Below are positions 10,701 to 21,922 of a stretch of DNA of 64,000 nt, piece by piece (position 1 is the stretch's first letter; each line of letters starts with the position of its first letter). Position numbers and translations under genes: made by a program. Below the pieces are notes generated by a model that had not been told where the DNA came from, did not search any database, and saw only the letters and a list, made by a program, of their open reading frames with translations. Source of the stretch: Escherichia whittamii (lineage in GTDB: Bacteria; Pseudomonadota; Gammaproteobacteria; Enterobacterales; Enterobacteriaceae); contig NZ_JACSQI010000011.1 in the NCBI RefSeq assembly GCF_014836715.1, forward strand, positions 85,642 through 149,641. Direction: 5' to 3'.

Positions 10701-12181
10701 GCTTCGTTACGCGCCAGCGGACCGTTAATTGCTACCACCAGCTGATAAGCCTGCTCAAACTGACTGTGAGCAGTTTGCGCCATGCTCATTTTCTGCTCAA
10801 GAGAGAGCATTTTTTCGGTCGCTTCCAGCTCTTTCGCCTGGAAGGTTTCCAGCCATTCCGCCGCACTGTCAGCGGTTAAATCCGGCAGATGACACAGTTC
10901 TTTGGCACGATTAAGCGCAGCAATCGCCTGGTTGTACTGGATCGCGCGCGTTTGCTGGACGTCCAGCGCCTGCTGGTAATCAGCAAGCTGGCTTTTCAGC
11001 TCGTCCACTTCCAGTTCGGCGGCTTCCGCACGCGCTTCGTTATCTTCCTGACGCTCGATGGCTTCTGCCACCACTTCATTCTGTTCTTCCAGACGGATCT
11101 GCAGCTCATCGAGATCCGCTTCGTAGCGTTCGATTTTCTCCTGCTGACGCAGTGCGGTTTGCACCAGATTCAGGTGATCGCTGGCGGCCTGATAATCCGC
11201 TTCCAGATCGCCTTCGGCACCGTTGTGCTCTGCCAGTTCACGCGCCATATCGACGTGTTTGTACTGCTCCGCCGCCAGTTGCTGACGCGAAGTGTGTAGC
11301 TCGCGACGAAACTCCAGCGCTTTATCGAGATGGACACGGCGCTCGTTGGCGTGACGCATGTAGTCTGCCGCCACGTAGTTGGTGGCTTCGCTGATCAGAT
11401 GCTCAAACAGGTCACGGTCAGACTGGGTGACGCGAATCGCTTCCAGCGTCATGCGGTTTTCACGCAGCGCCGCTTCCATGTCCTGGAACGCTTTACGCAC
11501 GCCGCTGTTTTCCGGCAACAGGTAGTCGCGCAGAGAACGGGTAATGGCACTGGAGATACCACCGTACAGCGAAGCTTCGATCAGACGATAGAATTTGCTA
11601 CGGTCTGACGCCGAACGCAGACGACGTGCAATGATGCCCAGATCGAACATCAGCGAGTGGTAATCGGTAATGGAGTTGAACTGTTTAAACTGCACGCCTT
11701 CCATCGCCTCGAGCTTGTCTTTCAGCTCGTTAAGCGGCAGCACACGCGCCTGGCGTTCGTTCAGGGATTCGGTCACCAGTTGCGTCGGCTGCACCGACAT
11801 CGGCAGCCCCTGAATGGCAAACGGCTTAATATCAACCTTGCGATCGCGCCCGGCAACCTGTTGCAGACGCACACCGACAACCACGCGCTGGTGACGCGAG
11901 TTAATTGTATCGAGTATCGAATAACAGACACCCGCTTTCAGCTTACCGTGCAGGCCTTTATCGCGCGAACCACTGGTAGCCCCTGCTTCCGTGGTGTTAC
12001 GGAAATGCAGCAGGGTCAAATCGGGAATAAGCGCCGTAACAAACGCCGCCATCGTGGTGGATTTACCCGCACCGTTACCGCCGGAAAGCGTTGTGACCAG
12101 CTCATCCAGGTCAAAGGTGCGAGCAAAAAAGCCGTTCCAGTTAATCAGCGTCAGTGAGCGAAATTTACCGCGTTCAATCAT
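7721..12181 (-). pseudogene. mukB: Chromosome partition protein MukB, interrupted by an in-frame amber codon
   Basis: SMC-like ATPase of the MukBEF condensin, which compacts and segregates the chromosome. The full frame is 1,486 codons plus stop, exactly the normal MukB length, with no frameshift. Codon 994 (9202-9200) reads TAG. The surrounding residues, [29 protein letters not shown], are otherwise the normal sequence, where K-12 has GAG (Glu). The N-terminal part keeps Walker A ([13 protein letters not shown]) and the hinge region. The part after the stop holds the ABC signature ([10 protein letters not shown]) and Walker B ([13 protein letters not shown]). A product ending at 993 would therefore lack half of the ATPase head. 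The only in-frame restart nearby is a TTG at 9163 without a convincing ribosome site. A sequencing error, an amber suppressor or a real mutation are all possible. The start overlaps the mukE stop (TAATG). Confidence 0.9.
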
Positions 12182-12885
12182 TATTCTTCCTCTCCGCTAT
12201 CTGGCTGATTCTCTTCAGTTTCGTCATTGAGTTGCAGGTGATTTTCCAGCGACATTGCTTCGCCATCGCGAATCAGACGACGTTGTGCTTCTCGCGGATC
12301 GTCGCCCGCACGCACATCGGCACCAAAGCGGAACACCGATTCGGTAATGCGGAACTTGCTGCTGTCGTGGCCCATAAACCACACCATGCCTAAGCGACGC
12401 AGACGGTTGAGTGAAGAGCGTACTTTTTCCTGCAACTTCTGACGGTCAACGTCTGAACCGGTAGAACGGTTGTTTACCAGTTTCAGCAGTTTCGCTTCAT
12501 CGGCCAGGGTAAGCAGTTCGTCATAAAGTTCCTGCTGGGTAAAAATCCCCTCGTTCGCCAGCCGTTCCGGGCTGAGATAGAGATAACAGAGGATTTTACC
12601 GACCATCATGTCCAGTTCAGACAATACGGAACGTGGGATGATGGTGGTGGAACGTGGACGCAAATAGAAGAAACCTTCCGGCGCGCGGATTAACTCCACG
12701 TTATAACGTGCGTAAAATTCTTCCAGATATTCCTGAAAATCCATCAGGAAAGCATGATTATCCAGTTCGTCGAGGCCAATATGGCGGCCTGAACGTAAGG
12801 CGCTATCCAGCGCCGGAAATAACGGATTCGCCAGCGCCTGCGCCAGCTTAACCGGCATCACTTGTTCAATATTTGTCGATGACAT
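12181..12885 (-). CDS. mukE: Chromosome partition protein MukE
   Basis: Winged-helix (kite) subunit of MukBEF that binds the MukF kleisin and modulates the MukB ATPase. It has 234 residues from [13 protein letters not shown]; an upstream in-frame ATG would add nine residues and extend further into mukF. The protein ends in the acidic tail [10 protein letters not shown]. The start lies inside the end of mukF and the stop overlaps the mukB start by one base, so the three genes are translationally coupled. Confidence 0.96.
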
Positions 12886-14188
12886 GCGCCTGTACCTTGG
12901 CTCCGTAATCATTAATCGGCTGCCATTTCGCTGGCAGTCCGGTGAAATCTGCTTGCGCTACGCCGAGACGTACCGCCTGATCAATAACAATACGCGCGAC
13001 GTCAAAGTGACGCGCACGCGGATACTGCGCCAGATATTCGCGTACCACCAGACCAAGATCCAGTGGCACTTGTCTGGTTTTATATACGGCGAGCTGCTCT
13101 TCGATAATTGCTGCGAGTTGTTCGCGGATCTCGTTAAACTCTTCGTACTCTAAATCTGGCGGAAGTTCCCCGGTCACTTCTTCATCGCGCAGTGCCATCT
13201 CTTCGTCACGCATATCCAACAGACGATCGGCATTGGCGTAAGTCAGCGCCCAAGGGTCATCAAAGTAGGTTTGTACCGACTGGCGTAAACGCTGTGCAAA
13301 GACGCGGTTTTTATCCATATCGATCGCGGTACGGATAAATTTGTGTACGTGGCGGTCGTAGCCAATCCACAAGTCGATGGACTGCTGCCCCCAGCTGATA
13401 ATACGGTCGAGTTTGCTCTGCAGATCGAACACCAGACGATCGACGAAATGTAGATCGTCATGAGTCATCGTCGCATCCTGAATGCGCAACAGATTAGCCT
13501 GCAATTTGTCGCCTGCCGCTTCCAGGGTATCCTGCAATTCACGCAGCGTTCCGGAAGTTTCCGAAAGCAACAATTCACAGCTGGAGATCGCCGCCCGCCA
13601 GTCTTTATTCAGCAACTGAGCGATATCGTCTTTCACCTGCTGCTGCTGTTCGTCCATCAGACGTTGCGTCAGGTCGATACTGTCGAAAATTTCCGCCACC
13701 GAATATTTCAGCGGGGCATAGACGTTGCGGTGCCAGTGAAACTCATCACCACCCTCTTCGGCGGCATCAGCTGCACGTTTTAACTCCCCCGCCACAATCG
13801 ACAACTGCATAGAAAGACGCAGCGTAGAAAACTCACGCTGACGGATGTAGTAGTCAGTAATGCCGATGCCGAGCGGCGTCAGGCGATAAATAGCATTCCC
13901 TTCCGCCTGCTCGCTGGTAAAGCGGTTCAGCAGACGTTGACGCACCATGTCGTTGATCGCGTTGTTGGCGCGCACGCCGATGGTTTCGCTGGTTTGCTCA
14001 AACGCATCACTCACATGGCGGAACGCATCCACCAGCTCGCCTTCACTCATCTCACCATCAAGACGCTCGCCATTCAGCGTGGCAACTGCCAGCAGAAAAG
14101 AGAGACGGTCTACCGGCAACGAGATGGAGAAGTCATTTTTTCTGGCCCAGGCAACCAGTTCGGGGACTGTCTGGGATAATTCACTCAT
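12866..14188 (-). CDS. mukF: Chromosome partition protein MukF (kleisin)
   Basis: Kleisin subunit of the MukBEF condensin. Its N-terminal winged-helix domain dimerises, the middle helical region contacts the MukB neck, and the C-terminal winged helix binds the MukB head. It has 440 residues, the normal length, and no defect. A long helical region with heptad character runs from about residue 190 to 320. It overlaps cmoM by 4 bases (ATGA) at its start and mukE by 20 bases at its end. Confidence 0.97.
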
Positions 14189-14970
14189 ACTTTATCCTTG
14201 CTCTGCGGTTTGCGCGCGGTGACATGAATATAACGCCCCAGGTTAATATACGGTTCCTGGCGGCAATAACGCGTTTCTAATTCAAGTAATGCTTCGTAGC
14301 TGTCGCGCTGTTGGTGCTTTTCACGCAGATAATCATGAAACACGCGAACGCCGGTCTTGCCGGTTATTTGCCAGCCGGCCTCTTCCAGCCACAGATAAAC
14401 CTGCGCCGGGTAGCGCGGATAGTCTGGCGAAAGCGTCCGTTTTTTCTTCTTCGGCATTCCCGCTTGCACGTAATCAAAGTTCCCTGCAACCATGTTGTGG
14501 ATCAGCAAGCCATGCGCATTGTAGAACATTAACGATAACACACCGCCAGGACGTAACACTGACCACAGCGTCTTTAATACACTACGGGGCTCGGCCACCC
14601 ACTCCAGTACTGCATGGAACAATATCAGATCAACGGGCGTTTCCAAATGCGAAGCAACGTCCTGAGCGGCGCAATGTATAAATTGCATGTTGTCGCTCAC
14701 ACCTTTCGCTTCTGCCGCCTGTTTTGCGCGTTCGATCATCTGGACAGAGAGATCGCACAAAATAACCTGATGTCCGCGCTCGGCCATTTTGATTGCAGTC
14801 TGCCCTTCACCGCCACCGGCATCCAGCACACGCAGTTTTTGCTGGCCCATTTCTGCCAGTACACGATCGAGGTCCTGCCACAGAATAGCCTGTCGAAGCT
14901 GCCCTTTGGTGGTGCCGTAGATGTTACGGGAAAACTTTTCCGCAATATCATCAAAATTGCGATCCTGCAT
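14185..14970 (-). CDS. cmoM: tRNA cmo5U34 carboxyl methyltransferase CmoM (SmtA)
   Basis: SAM-dependent methyltransferase that converts 5-carboxymethoxyuridine at tRNA position 34 to its methyl ester. It has 261 residues from MQDRNFDD; an ATG four codons upstream is less likely. The SAM-binding motif I is [17 protein letters not shown] near residue 47, followed by the motif II acidic residue in VILCDLS. It is the first gene of the cmoM-mukF-mukE-mukB operon, with a 4-base overlap into mukF. The tRNA and condensin genes are known to be cotranscribed, with no clear functional link. Confidence 0.95.
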
Positions 14971-15105
14971 TGCTTTCTCCACCGGTTGGCTAAGACGTTA
15001 TCTGATAAAGACGCTATTTTGTCACAGCCACGGCGAGAATGAACCAGTCTGGTGTAATATCGCTGGCGATCCCTTGCTATATGGTTAAAAAAGGAACCAG
15101 AAAGG

Positions 15106-15885
15106 ATGCTTTTTACACTGAAAAAAGTGATTGGCGGTATGCTGCTGCCACTTCCGCTGATGTTGCTGATTATTGGCGCAGGCCTGGCGCTGTTGTGGTT
15201 TAGCCGTTTTCAAAAAACCGGAAAGATTTTTATTAGCATTGGGTGGTTGGCGCTATTGTTATTGAGTTTGCAACCGGTAGCCGACCGCCTGCTGCGTCCC
15301 ATCGAAAGCACCTATCCGACATGGAATAATACACAAAAAGTAGACTATATCGTGGTATTGGGTGGCGGCTATACCTGGAACCCGCAGTGGGCGCCAGGCT
15401 CAAATTTAATCAATAACAGTTTACCGCGCCTGAATGAAGGCATTCGTTTATGGCGTGAGAATCCGGGAGCAAAGTTGATCTTCACAGGAGGCGTGGCAAA
15501 AACCAATACGGTCAGCGCAGCTGAAGTGGGTGCCAGAGTTGCGCAGTCACTGGGCGTGCCGCGCGAGCAAATTATCACTCTGGATTTGCCCAAAGATACC
15601 GAAGAAGAAGCCACGGCAGTGAAACAGGCTATTGGTGACGCCCCTTTCCTGCTGGTGACATCTGCATCTCATTTGCCGCGCGCGATGATCTTTTTTCAAC
15701 AGGAAGGGCTAAATCCGCTGCCAGCCCCGGCGAACCAGTTGGCAATCGACTCGCCGCTTAATCCGTGGGAACGGGCAATCCCCTCGCCGATCTGGTTGAT
15801 GCATAGCGACCGCGTTGGCTATGAAACGCTTGGCCGCATCTGGCAGTGGCTAAAAAGTTCGTCAGGCAAGCCAGGGCAGGAGTGA
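15106..15885 (+). CDS. elyC: Envelope biogenesis factor ElyC (DUF218)
   Basis: Inner membrane protein needed for normal peptidoglycan assembly at low temperature, thought to affect the undecaprenyl-phosphate carrier. It has 259 residues. Two hydrophobic segments near the N-terminus (about 10-30 and 40-57) are followed by a periplasmic DUF218 domain containing VVLGGGYTWNPQW and IFTGGVAKTNTVSAAEV. It is divergent from cmoM across a 120-base gap. The last 24 bases overlap the convergent ycbJ gene. Confidence 0.92.
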   Translation: MLFTLKKVIGGMLLPLPLMLLIIGAGLALLWFSRFQKTGKIFISIGWLALLLLSLQPVADRLLRPIESTYPTWNNTQKVDYIVVLGGGYTWNPQWAPGSNLINNSLPRLNEGIRLWRENPGAKLIFTGGVAKTNTVSAAEVGARVAQSLGVPREQIITLDLPKDTEEEATAVKQAIGDAPFLLVTSASHLPRAMIFFQQEGLNPLPAPANQLAIDSPLNPWERAIPSPIWLMHSDRVGYETLGRIWQWLKSSSGKPGQE

Positions 15886-16755
15886 TTTAGTCGCCAGATC
15901 AAAGTTGCTACGGCTAAACCGCCCGGTATTGACCAGTTGCGCAACTTCATCCCATAGCACATACAGCCAACGCCGCCAGATGAAAGACTCCGCCACTGGC
16001 GCGCGTTGCAAGTAACTCCATAGCAAATCTTCTGCCAGAGAATTATCCATCAACCGGAATAATTCATACTCACGCGGCGCCCAGAGCATTAACCCCGGTC
16101 CAACCATCGCCAGGAGCTGATCGCTACGGGAATCTTTCAGCATGCTACGCAAACAGAAGTTGCCGTGAATCAGCACACAATTATCGTTAAAACCTTCAAA
16201 TAACACCGGCAGACATTCACGGGTGCGAAACAGGATCCGTTTATCCTGCATGGTTAAACCCGTGTTATTGAACTGATTGAGCGTCGCCCATAGCATTTCA
16301 ACATGCTGGCGATACCAGGAAGGCCAGAAATTTTCCTGGGTATTGTCAACCGCGCCAACACATCCGCGGCTGTCCTGACGGTGCCAGGCCAGCAACGCTT
16401 CAACAATTTGATCTTTCAGATGTTCCCAGCGTTCTGGTGTTCTTGCGGGAGCTTCCACAGAAACACCGCGCATCCGCTCCAGCAACAGGACATCGGGGCC
16501 GGGATGTTCTTCATGCGTCATCACACCATAGATAGTCGGCATGCGAACAGTCCCGCTCCGGGCCAGCATGGTGGTTTTCCATGCCAGCTGTCTGGCCTGC
16601 CCCGGGGTAGAAAAACTTCGCGCCATGAGTGGCATCGGGTTTCCCTGGCTGTCATACAACGCCCACAGAGTAGTGTCTGCTTTTTCATTCACACACTCTA
16701 TACGACTCAATCTTTCGCCCAGTAAATGGCTTAGTTCGGCACGCAGCTGTTCCAT
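15862..16755 (-). CDS. ycbJ: Uncharacterised kinase-fold protein YcbJ
   Basis: 297 residues, the usual length. It resembles the aminoglycoside phosphotransferase/choline kinase fold. The expected catalytic HGD motif appears as LIHGNFCLRSML near residue 195, with Asn in place of the catalytic Asp. A distal MVGPGLMLWAPREYEL replaces the usual metal-binding DxD/E region. As far as I recall, K-12 YcbJ has the same residues, so this is a family property and suggests a non-canonical or inactive kinase (inference). No function is established. It overlaps the end of elyC tail to tail. Confidence 0.88.
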   Translation of the reverse strand: MEQLRAELSHLLGERLSRIECVNEKADTTLWALYDSQGNPMPLMARSFSTPGQARQLAWKTTMLARSGTVRMPTIYGVMTHEEHPGPDVLLLERMRGVSVEAPARTPERWEHLKDQIVEALLAWHRQDSRGCVGAVDNTQENFWPSWYRQHVEMLWATLNQFNNTGLTMQDKRILFRTRECLPVLFEGFNDNCVLIHGNFCLRSMLKDSRSDQLLAMVGPGLMLWAPREYELFRLMDNSLAEDLLWSYLQRAPVAESFIWRRWLYVLWDEVAQLVNTGRFSRSNFDLATKSLLPWLA

Positions 16756-16865
16756 TCAGATTACCCTCATAAAAGCTACTGCTTTCATAATGAGCGCCAA
16801 TGTAAAAGATGTCACCTGAATGAGATCAATTGTTGAAGGGAAAAAATGAAGAGAATCGTAACGCT

Positions 16866-16899
16866 ACGACACTCCTCCCAAAATTGGGTGAAGTGTCGT
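16866..16899 (-). terminator. Hairpin downstream of kdsB
   Basis: A stem ACGACACT with AGTGTCGT plus an inner CCCA/TGGG pairing, 10 bases past the kdsB stop. The T run is poor on the minus strand, so this is a possible rather than certain terminator. Confidence 0.45.
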
Positions 16900-16908
16900 G
16901 GGGATAAA

Positions 16909-17834
<926 letters not shown>

Positions 17835-17885
17835 AGTTCCTCCAGATGGATCGGGTTATGAATGCATAAATCTTATCATAATCAT

Positions 17886-19118
17886 TTATGCGTCGGGGTC
17901 TATTTCCCAGCCGGTGCGGCAATCGGTAAAGAAACCGTGCGGGCAGCGCCCTATTGTTACTCGTGTTGCCTGCTGCCAGTGAGCAAAATCAGTAATCGCC
18001 TGACGCAGCCCTTTTTGAAGGGTCACCGTTGGTTTTACGCCATCCTGTAACCAGAGAGAGAGCACTTCAAAGATGCCTGTCTGGCGATGCATCTTAGAAT
18101 CCATTCGCCCAACTAATTGCCCACGGTGCAATAACGGTAGAACGAAATAACCATACTGGCGTTTGGGCGCTGGCGTGTAGCACTCCAGCCGGTAGCTAAA
18201 ATCAAAAAGTTGCTCTGCCCGTTTACGATCCCAGACAACAGGATCAAAAGGCGACAGTACGGTGCTATGTGTTGCAGTTAGCTTACCCACAAGCGTACGT
18301 TCGAGAAGCGGTAATAAATCGGCATGTAGCCAAAGTCGCCCTAATTTCTCCACATTTACGGCGATGATTTGCCGCTCTTCAGATCTCATATCACGCCACG
18401 CCGCCAGCGCCGGACGTTTCAGACGGTAGTAATCCGCCAGCCACTGTTCGCGAAAAATACCCAGGCTGCGCGCACTGTTATCCAACATGATGATTTCTGC
18501 TTCCTGCTGCGAAAGCAGGTCACGCTCGTCATTCCAGTACGGCATGACGCGATGGGTTAAATCATAAACGCGCTGGAAATTGCGTCGTTCAACCACCATC
18601 ACCTTTCCAGCGGTAAAGAGCCCTTCCAGATGACGTTTATGCGGCTTCCACTCCCACCAGCCGCTCGCCCCTTTACGAGGATGCTCAAAATCGGCCGAAC
18701 GTACCGGCCCGTTATTCTGAATATGCTCAATTAATTGTGCAATTTCCGCCGCATGTTCCTGCATCCAGGCATCTTTGTATTTCCAGCCCATTTTTTCAGG
18801 TGCCAGCATGCGGTGGCGAATAAGTTGAAAATCGCTACGCGGCATAAAACTGGCCTCATGTGCCCAGTATTCCATTAATTCACCACGCGCCAGCGATTCA
18901 TCCAGCCACTGCGGTAAATAATTACCAAGACGACTGAAAAGCACCAGATAAGGACTGCGGGCAACGATATTAATGGTGTCGATTTGCAGCAAGGACATGC
19001 GAGAAATGGTAGCCAGAATATCTTCCGGCAACGCGCGCCGACGGGGCTTGTTTAACAGCCCCTGCGCGGTGAGATGAAGATTTCGCGCATCGGTGAGGGA
19101 GAGATAAGGCAGCGTCAT
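17886..19118 (-). CDS. ycaQ: Interstrand crosslink DNA glycosylase YcaQ
   Basis: DNA glycosylase of the HTH_42 (AlkZ-like) superfamily that unhooks alkylation-derived interstrand crosslinks. It has 410 residues. The catalytic Gln-x-Asp motif is visible in LLQIDTINIVARSPYLVLF near residue 45, and winged-helix repeats make up the rest. STVLSPFDPVVWDRKRAEQLF is the conserved C-terminal segment of the family. It lies between lpxK and ycaR on the same strand. Confidence 0.93.
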   Translation of the reverse strand: MTLPYLSLTDARNLHLTAQGLLNKPRRRALPEDILATISRMSLLQIDTINIVARSPYLVLFSRLGNYLPQWLDESLARGELMEYWAHEASFMPRSDFQLIRHRMLAPEKMGWKYKDAWMQEHAAEIAQLIEHIQNNGPVRSADFEHPRKGASGWWEWKPHKRHLEGLFTAGKVMVVERRNFQRVYDLTHRVMPYWNDERDLLSQQEAEIIMLDNSARSLGIFREQWLADYYRLKRPALAAWRDMRSEERQIIAVNVEKLGRLWLHADLLPLLERTLVGKLTATHSTVLSPFDPVVWDRKRAEQLFDFSYRLECYTPAPKRQYGYFVLPLLHRGQLVGRMDSKMHRQTGIFEVLSLWLQDGVKPTVTLQKGLRQAITDFAHWQQATRVTIGRCPHGFFTDCRTGWEIDPDA

Positions 19119-19154
19119 TCATTGCTCCGTCAATTAAACGCTGCCGCGGCGGAA

Positions 19155-20141
19155 TTAGTTGCCTGAAGCCAGCGAGGAAAGTTGTGCGAGCAGTTTCTCT
19201 GGTTCATCGCCCGCAAGCTGTGCATCAACGGGCAAATACCACCAGTTTTCTTCCGCAAAAGCCCGGCATTTCACCGCATCTTTTTCGGTCATGACCAGTG
19301 TTTGCCCGGCACTTAATAGTGCGCTGACATCCGCATGATTCAAAGATTGATGATCGGCCAGCGGCACACATTTTTCCGGTTGTATACCGCACATCTTTAG
19401 TGTGGCAAAAAAGCGCGGCGGGTGACCAATACCGGCCATCGCTACCACATGTTTAAGTTGTGTAACGTCGCAACGAGCGCCGGTAAGCAAATTCACTGCC
19501 TGACCCGGTATTAAATTCATCGGAATTTCACCGTGACGCGGTACGCCGCCATTAACGACTACCGCATCAACCGATTTTAAGCGCCCTGCGCGCTCGCGCA
19601 TTGGCCCCGCAGGCAACCACCAGCCATTGCCAAATCGACGCACACCATCGATGACGACGATTTCCACATCACGCGCCAGGCGATAATGCTGTAAACCGTC
19701 ATCAGTCACGATGATCTGCACATCGGGATGTTGCGCCAGAATGGTTTTTACCGCATCTGAGCGGACGGGAGAAACGGCAACAGGCGCGCCAGTGCGTTGA
19801 TAAATCAACACAGGTTCATCACCCGCCTGTGCTGTAGTGGTATCTGCCGACAATAACAGCGGATAAGATTCAGCCTTACCGCCATATCCCCGCGACACGA
19901 CCCCCACGCGAATACCGCGCTGTTGCAGCTGTTCCACCAGCCAGACAACGACCGGGGTTTTTCCGTTGCCGCCTGCGGTGAGATTACCAACCACGACAAC
20001 CGGTACGGGGGCACGCCAGGCGCGCTTCAGTTTTAGTTTATAGCAAAGACGGATGGCACCACTCACCAGGCCATACAGCCAGGAGAGTGGCAGCAGTAGC
20101 CGCCACAAAGGCGACTCACCAGACCAGATTTTTTCGATCAT
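19155..20141 (-). CDS. lpxK: Tetraacyldisaccharide 4'-kinase
   Basis: Inner membrane kinase that phosphorylates the lipid A disaccharide at the 4' position to give lipid IVA. It has 328 residues. An N-terminal membrane-associated helix (about 10-35) is followed by a P-loop in [19 protein letters not shown] near residue 50 and the conserved [19 protein letters not shown]. It overlaps msbA by 4 bases (ATGA); the MsbA flippase acts later on the same lipid, so the coupling makes sense. Confidence 0.97.
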   Translation of the reverse strand: MIEKIWSGESPLWRLLLPLSWLYGLVSGAIRLCYKLKLKRAWRAPVPVVVVGNLTAGGNGKTPVVVWLVEQLQQRGIRVGVVSRGYGGKAESYPLLLSADTTTAQAGDEPVLIYQRTGAPVAVSPVRSDAVKTILAQHPDVQIIVTDDGLQHYRLARDVEIVVIDGVRRFGNGWWLPAGPMRERAGRLKSVDAVVVNGGVPRHGEIPMNLIPGQAVNLLTGARCDVTQLKHVVAMAGIGHPPRFFATLKMCGIQPEKCVPLADHQSLNHADVSALLSAGQTLVMTEKDAVKCRAFAEENWWYLPVDAQLAGDEPEKLLAQLSSLASGN

Positions 20142-21886
20142 TGGCCAAACTGCATTTTATGAAGTTGCGCGTAGACTCCACGGTGCTCAAGCAAATCGTT
20201 ATGCGTACCGCGTTCCACAATGACACCATCCTCGACGACCACAATTTCGTCTGCCTTTTCAATGGTAGACAAGCGGTGGGCAATCACCAGCGAGGTACGG
20301 TTTTTCTGCAACTCGTCCAGCGCCGCCTGAATCGCACGTTCGGATTCGGTGTCCAGCGCCGAGGTGGCTTCATCCAGGATCAGAATTGGGCTATCACGCA
20401 GCAAGGCACGGGCAATGGCAATACGCTGGCGCTGACCGCCCGAAAGCAACACGCCGTTTTCACCAATCACCGTATCAAGACCGTTATCCATCTTATTGAT
20501 AAAGTCCATGGCGTAGGCCATACGTGCCGCTTCTTCAATTTGCTCACGGCTGTACTGTTCGGTACGGGCGTAAGCAATGTTGTTGGCAACCGTGTCATTA
20601 AACAGATGAACATTCTGCGACACCAGAGCAACCTGGTTACGTAACGACGCCAGGGTATACTCGCGCAGATCGTGACCATCCATCAGGATCTCGCCTTCAT
20701 CGATATCATAAAAACGGGTTATCAGGCTGGCGATGGTCGATTTACCCGAACCTGAACGCCCTACCAGAGCCACTGTTTTCCCTGCCGGGATCTTCAGGTT
20801 GATATTACGCAGCGCAGGGACTTCACGCCCCGGATAAGTAAAGGTGACATTGCGGAATTCGACGTCGCCGGTAGCACGCTCAATCTCGCGTTTACCTTCG
20901 TCTTTCTCCTGTTCACTATCCAGAATGGTAAACAGCGTCTGGCATGCTGCCATCCCGCGTTGGAACTGGGCGTTAACGTTGGTCAGCGATTTCAGAGGAC
21001 GCATCAGTGCAATCATCGAAGAGAAGACGACAGTGATCGTACCAGCAGTCAGGCTATCCATCACGCTTGGGAAGCTTGCAGCGTAGAGAACAAATGCCAG
21101 AGCCAGAGAGGCGATCAGCTGAATGATCGGGTCAGAGATGGAAGAGGCAGAAACCATCTTCATCCCCTGCAAACGCATCTTGTTGCTGACCTTATCAAAA
21201 CGCTTCGTTTCTACTTCCTGGCCGCCAAAAATCAATACTTCTTTGTGGCCTTTCAGCATCTGTTCAGCACTGGTGGTCACCTGCCCCATGGTGTTCTGCA
21301 TGTTTTTACTGATGCTGCGAAAACGCTTCGATACGATACGAATCGCAATCGAGACGATCGGCGCCAGCACAATCAAAATGATCGACAGCTGCCAGCTGTA
21401 ATAGAACATCATGGCGAACAGACCGATAATGGAAGCACCTTCACGCACCACCGTAATCAGCGCGCCGGAAGACGACGAAGCAACCTGTTCAGAATCGTAA
21501 GTAATACGTGAAAGCAGTGTCCCGGTTGACTGTTTGTCAAAAAATGACACTGGCATTCCCATCATGTGGCCGAACAGACGTCGACGCATGGTCATGACCA
21601 CTTTTCCTGATACCCAGGAAATACAGTAGCTGGAGATATAACTGGTGATACCACGTAAAATCATCAGGCCGATAACCACCAGCGGCATCCACATCAAAAC
21701 GGAGCGATCTGTTTTACCAAAGCCATCATCAAGAAGCGGCTTAAGGAGCGATAACATGAAGGTATCGCTGGCTGCGTTGAGAATTAACGCTATGCCCGCC
21801 ACGATCAGACCCGCTTTAAAAGGCGCAATGGTTGGCCACAGTCGGCGGAATGTCTGCCACGTAGAGAGATCTTTGTCGTTATGCAT
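20138..21886 (-). CDS. msbA: Lipid A/LPS flippase MsbA
   Basis: Homodimeric ABC exporter that flips core lipid A across the inner membrane. It has 582 residues, the normal length. Six transmembrane helices lie in the first 320 residues. The ATPase domain has Walker A in [15 protein letters not shown] near residue 380, the signature [16 protein letters not shown] near 480 and Walker B in [16 protein letters not shown] near 500. It is coupled to lpxK downstream and follows ycaI. Confidence 0.98.
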   Translation of the reverse strand: MHNDKDLSTWQTFRRLWPTIAPFKAGLIVAGIALILNAASDTFMLSLLKPLLDDGFGKTDRSVLMWMPLVVIGLMILRGITSYISSYCISWVSGKVVMTMRRRLFGHMMGMPVSFFDKQSTGTLLSRITYDSEQVASSSSGALITVVREGASIIGLFAMMFYYSWQLSIILIVLAPIVSIAIRIVSKRFRSISKNMQNTMGQVTTSAEQMLKGHKEVLIFGGQEVETKRFDKVSNKMRLQGMKMVSASSISDPIIQLIASLALAFVLYAASFPSVMDSLTAGTITVVFSSMIALMRPLKSLTNVNAQFQRGMAACQTLFTILDSEQEKDEGKREIERATGDVEFRNVTFTYPGREVPALRNINLKIPAGKTVALVGRSGSGKSTIASLITRFYDIDEGEILMDGHDLREYTLASLRNQVALVSQNVHLFNDTVANNIAYARTEQYSREQIEEAARMAYAMDFINKMDNGLDTVIGENGVLLSGGQRQRIAIARALLRDSPILILDEATSALDTESERAIQAALDELQKNRTSLVIAHRLSTIEKADEIVVVEDGVIVERGTHNDLLEHRGVYAQLHKMQFGQ

Positions 21887-21922
21887 TCAAAAAACCAGCA
21901 TTTGTTGAAATAGCCGCATATT

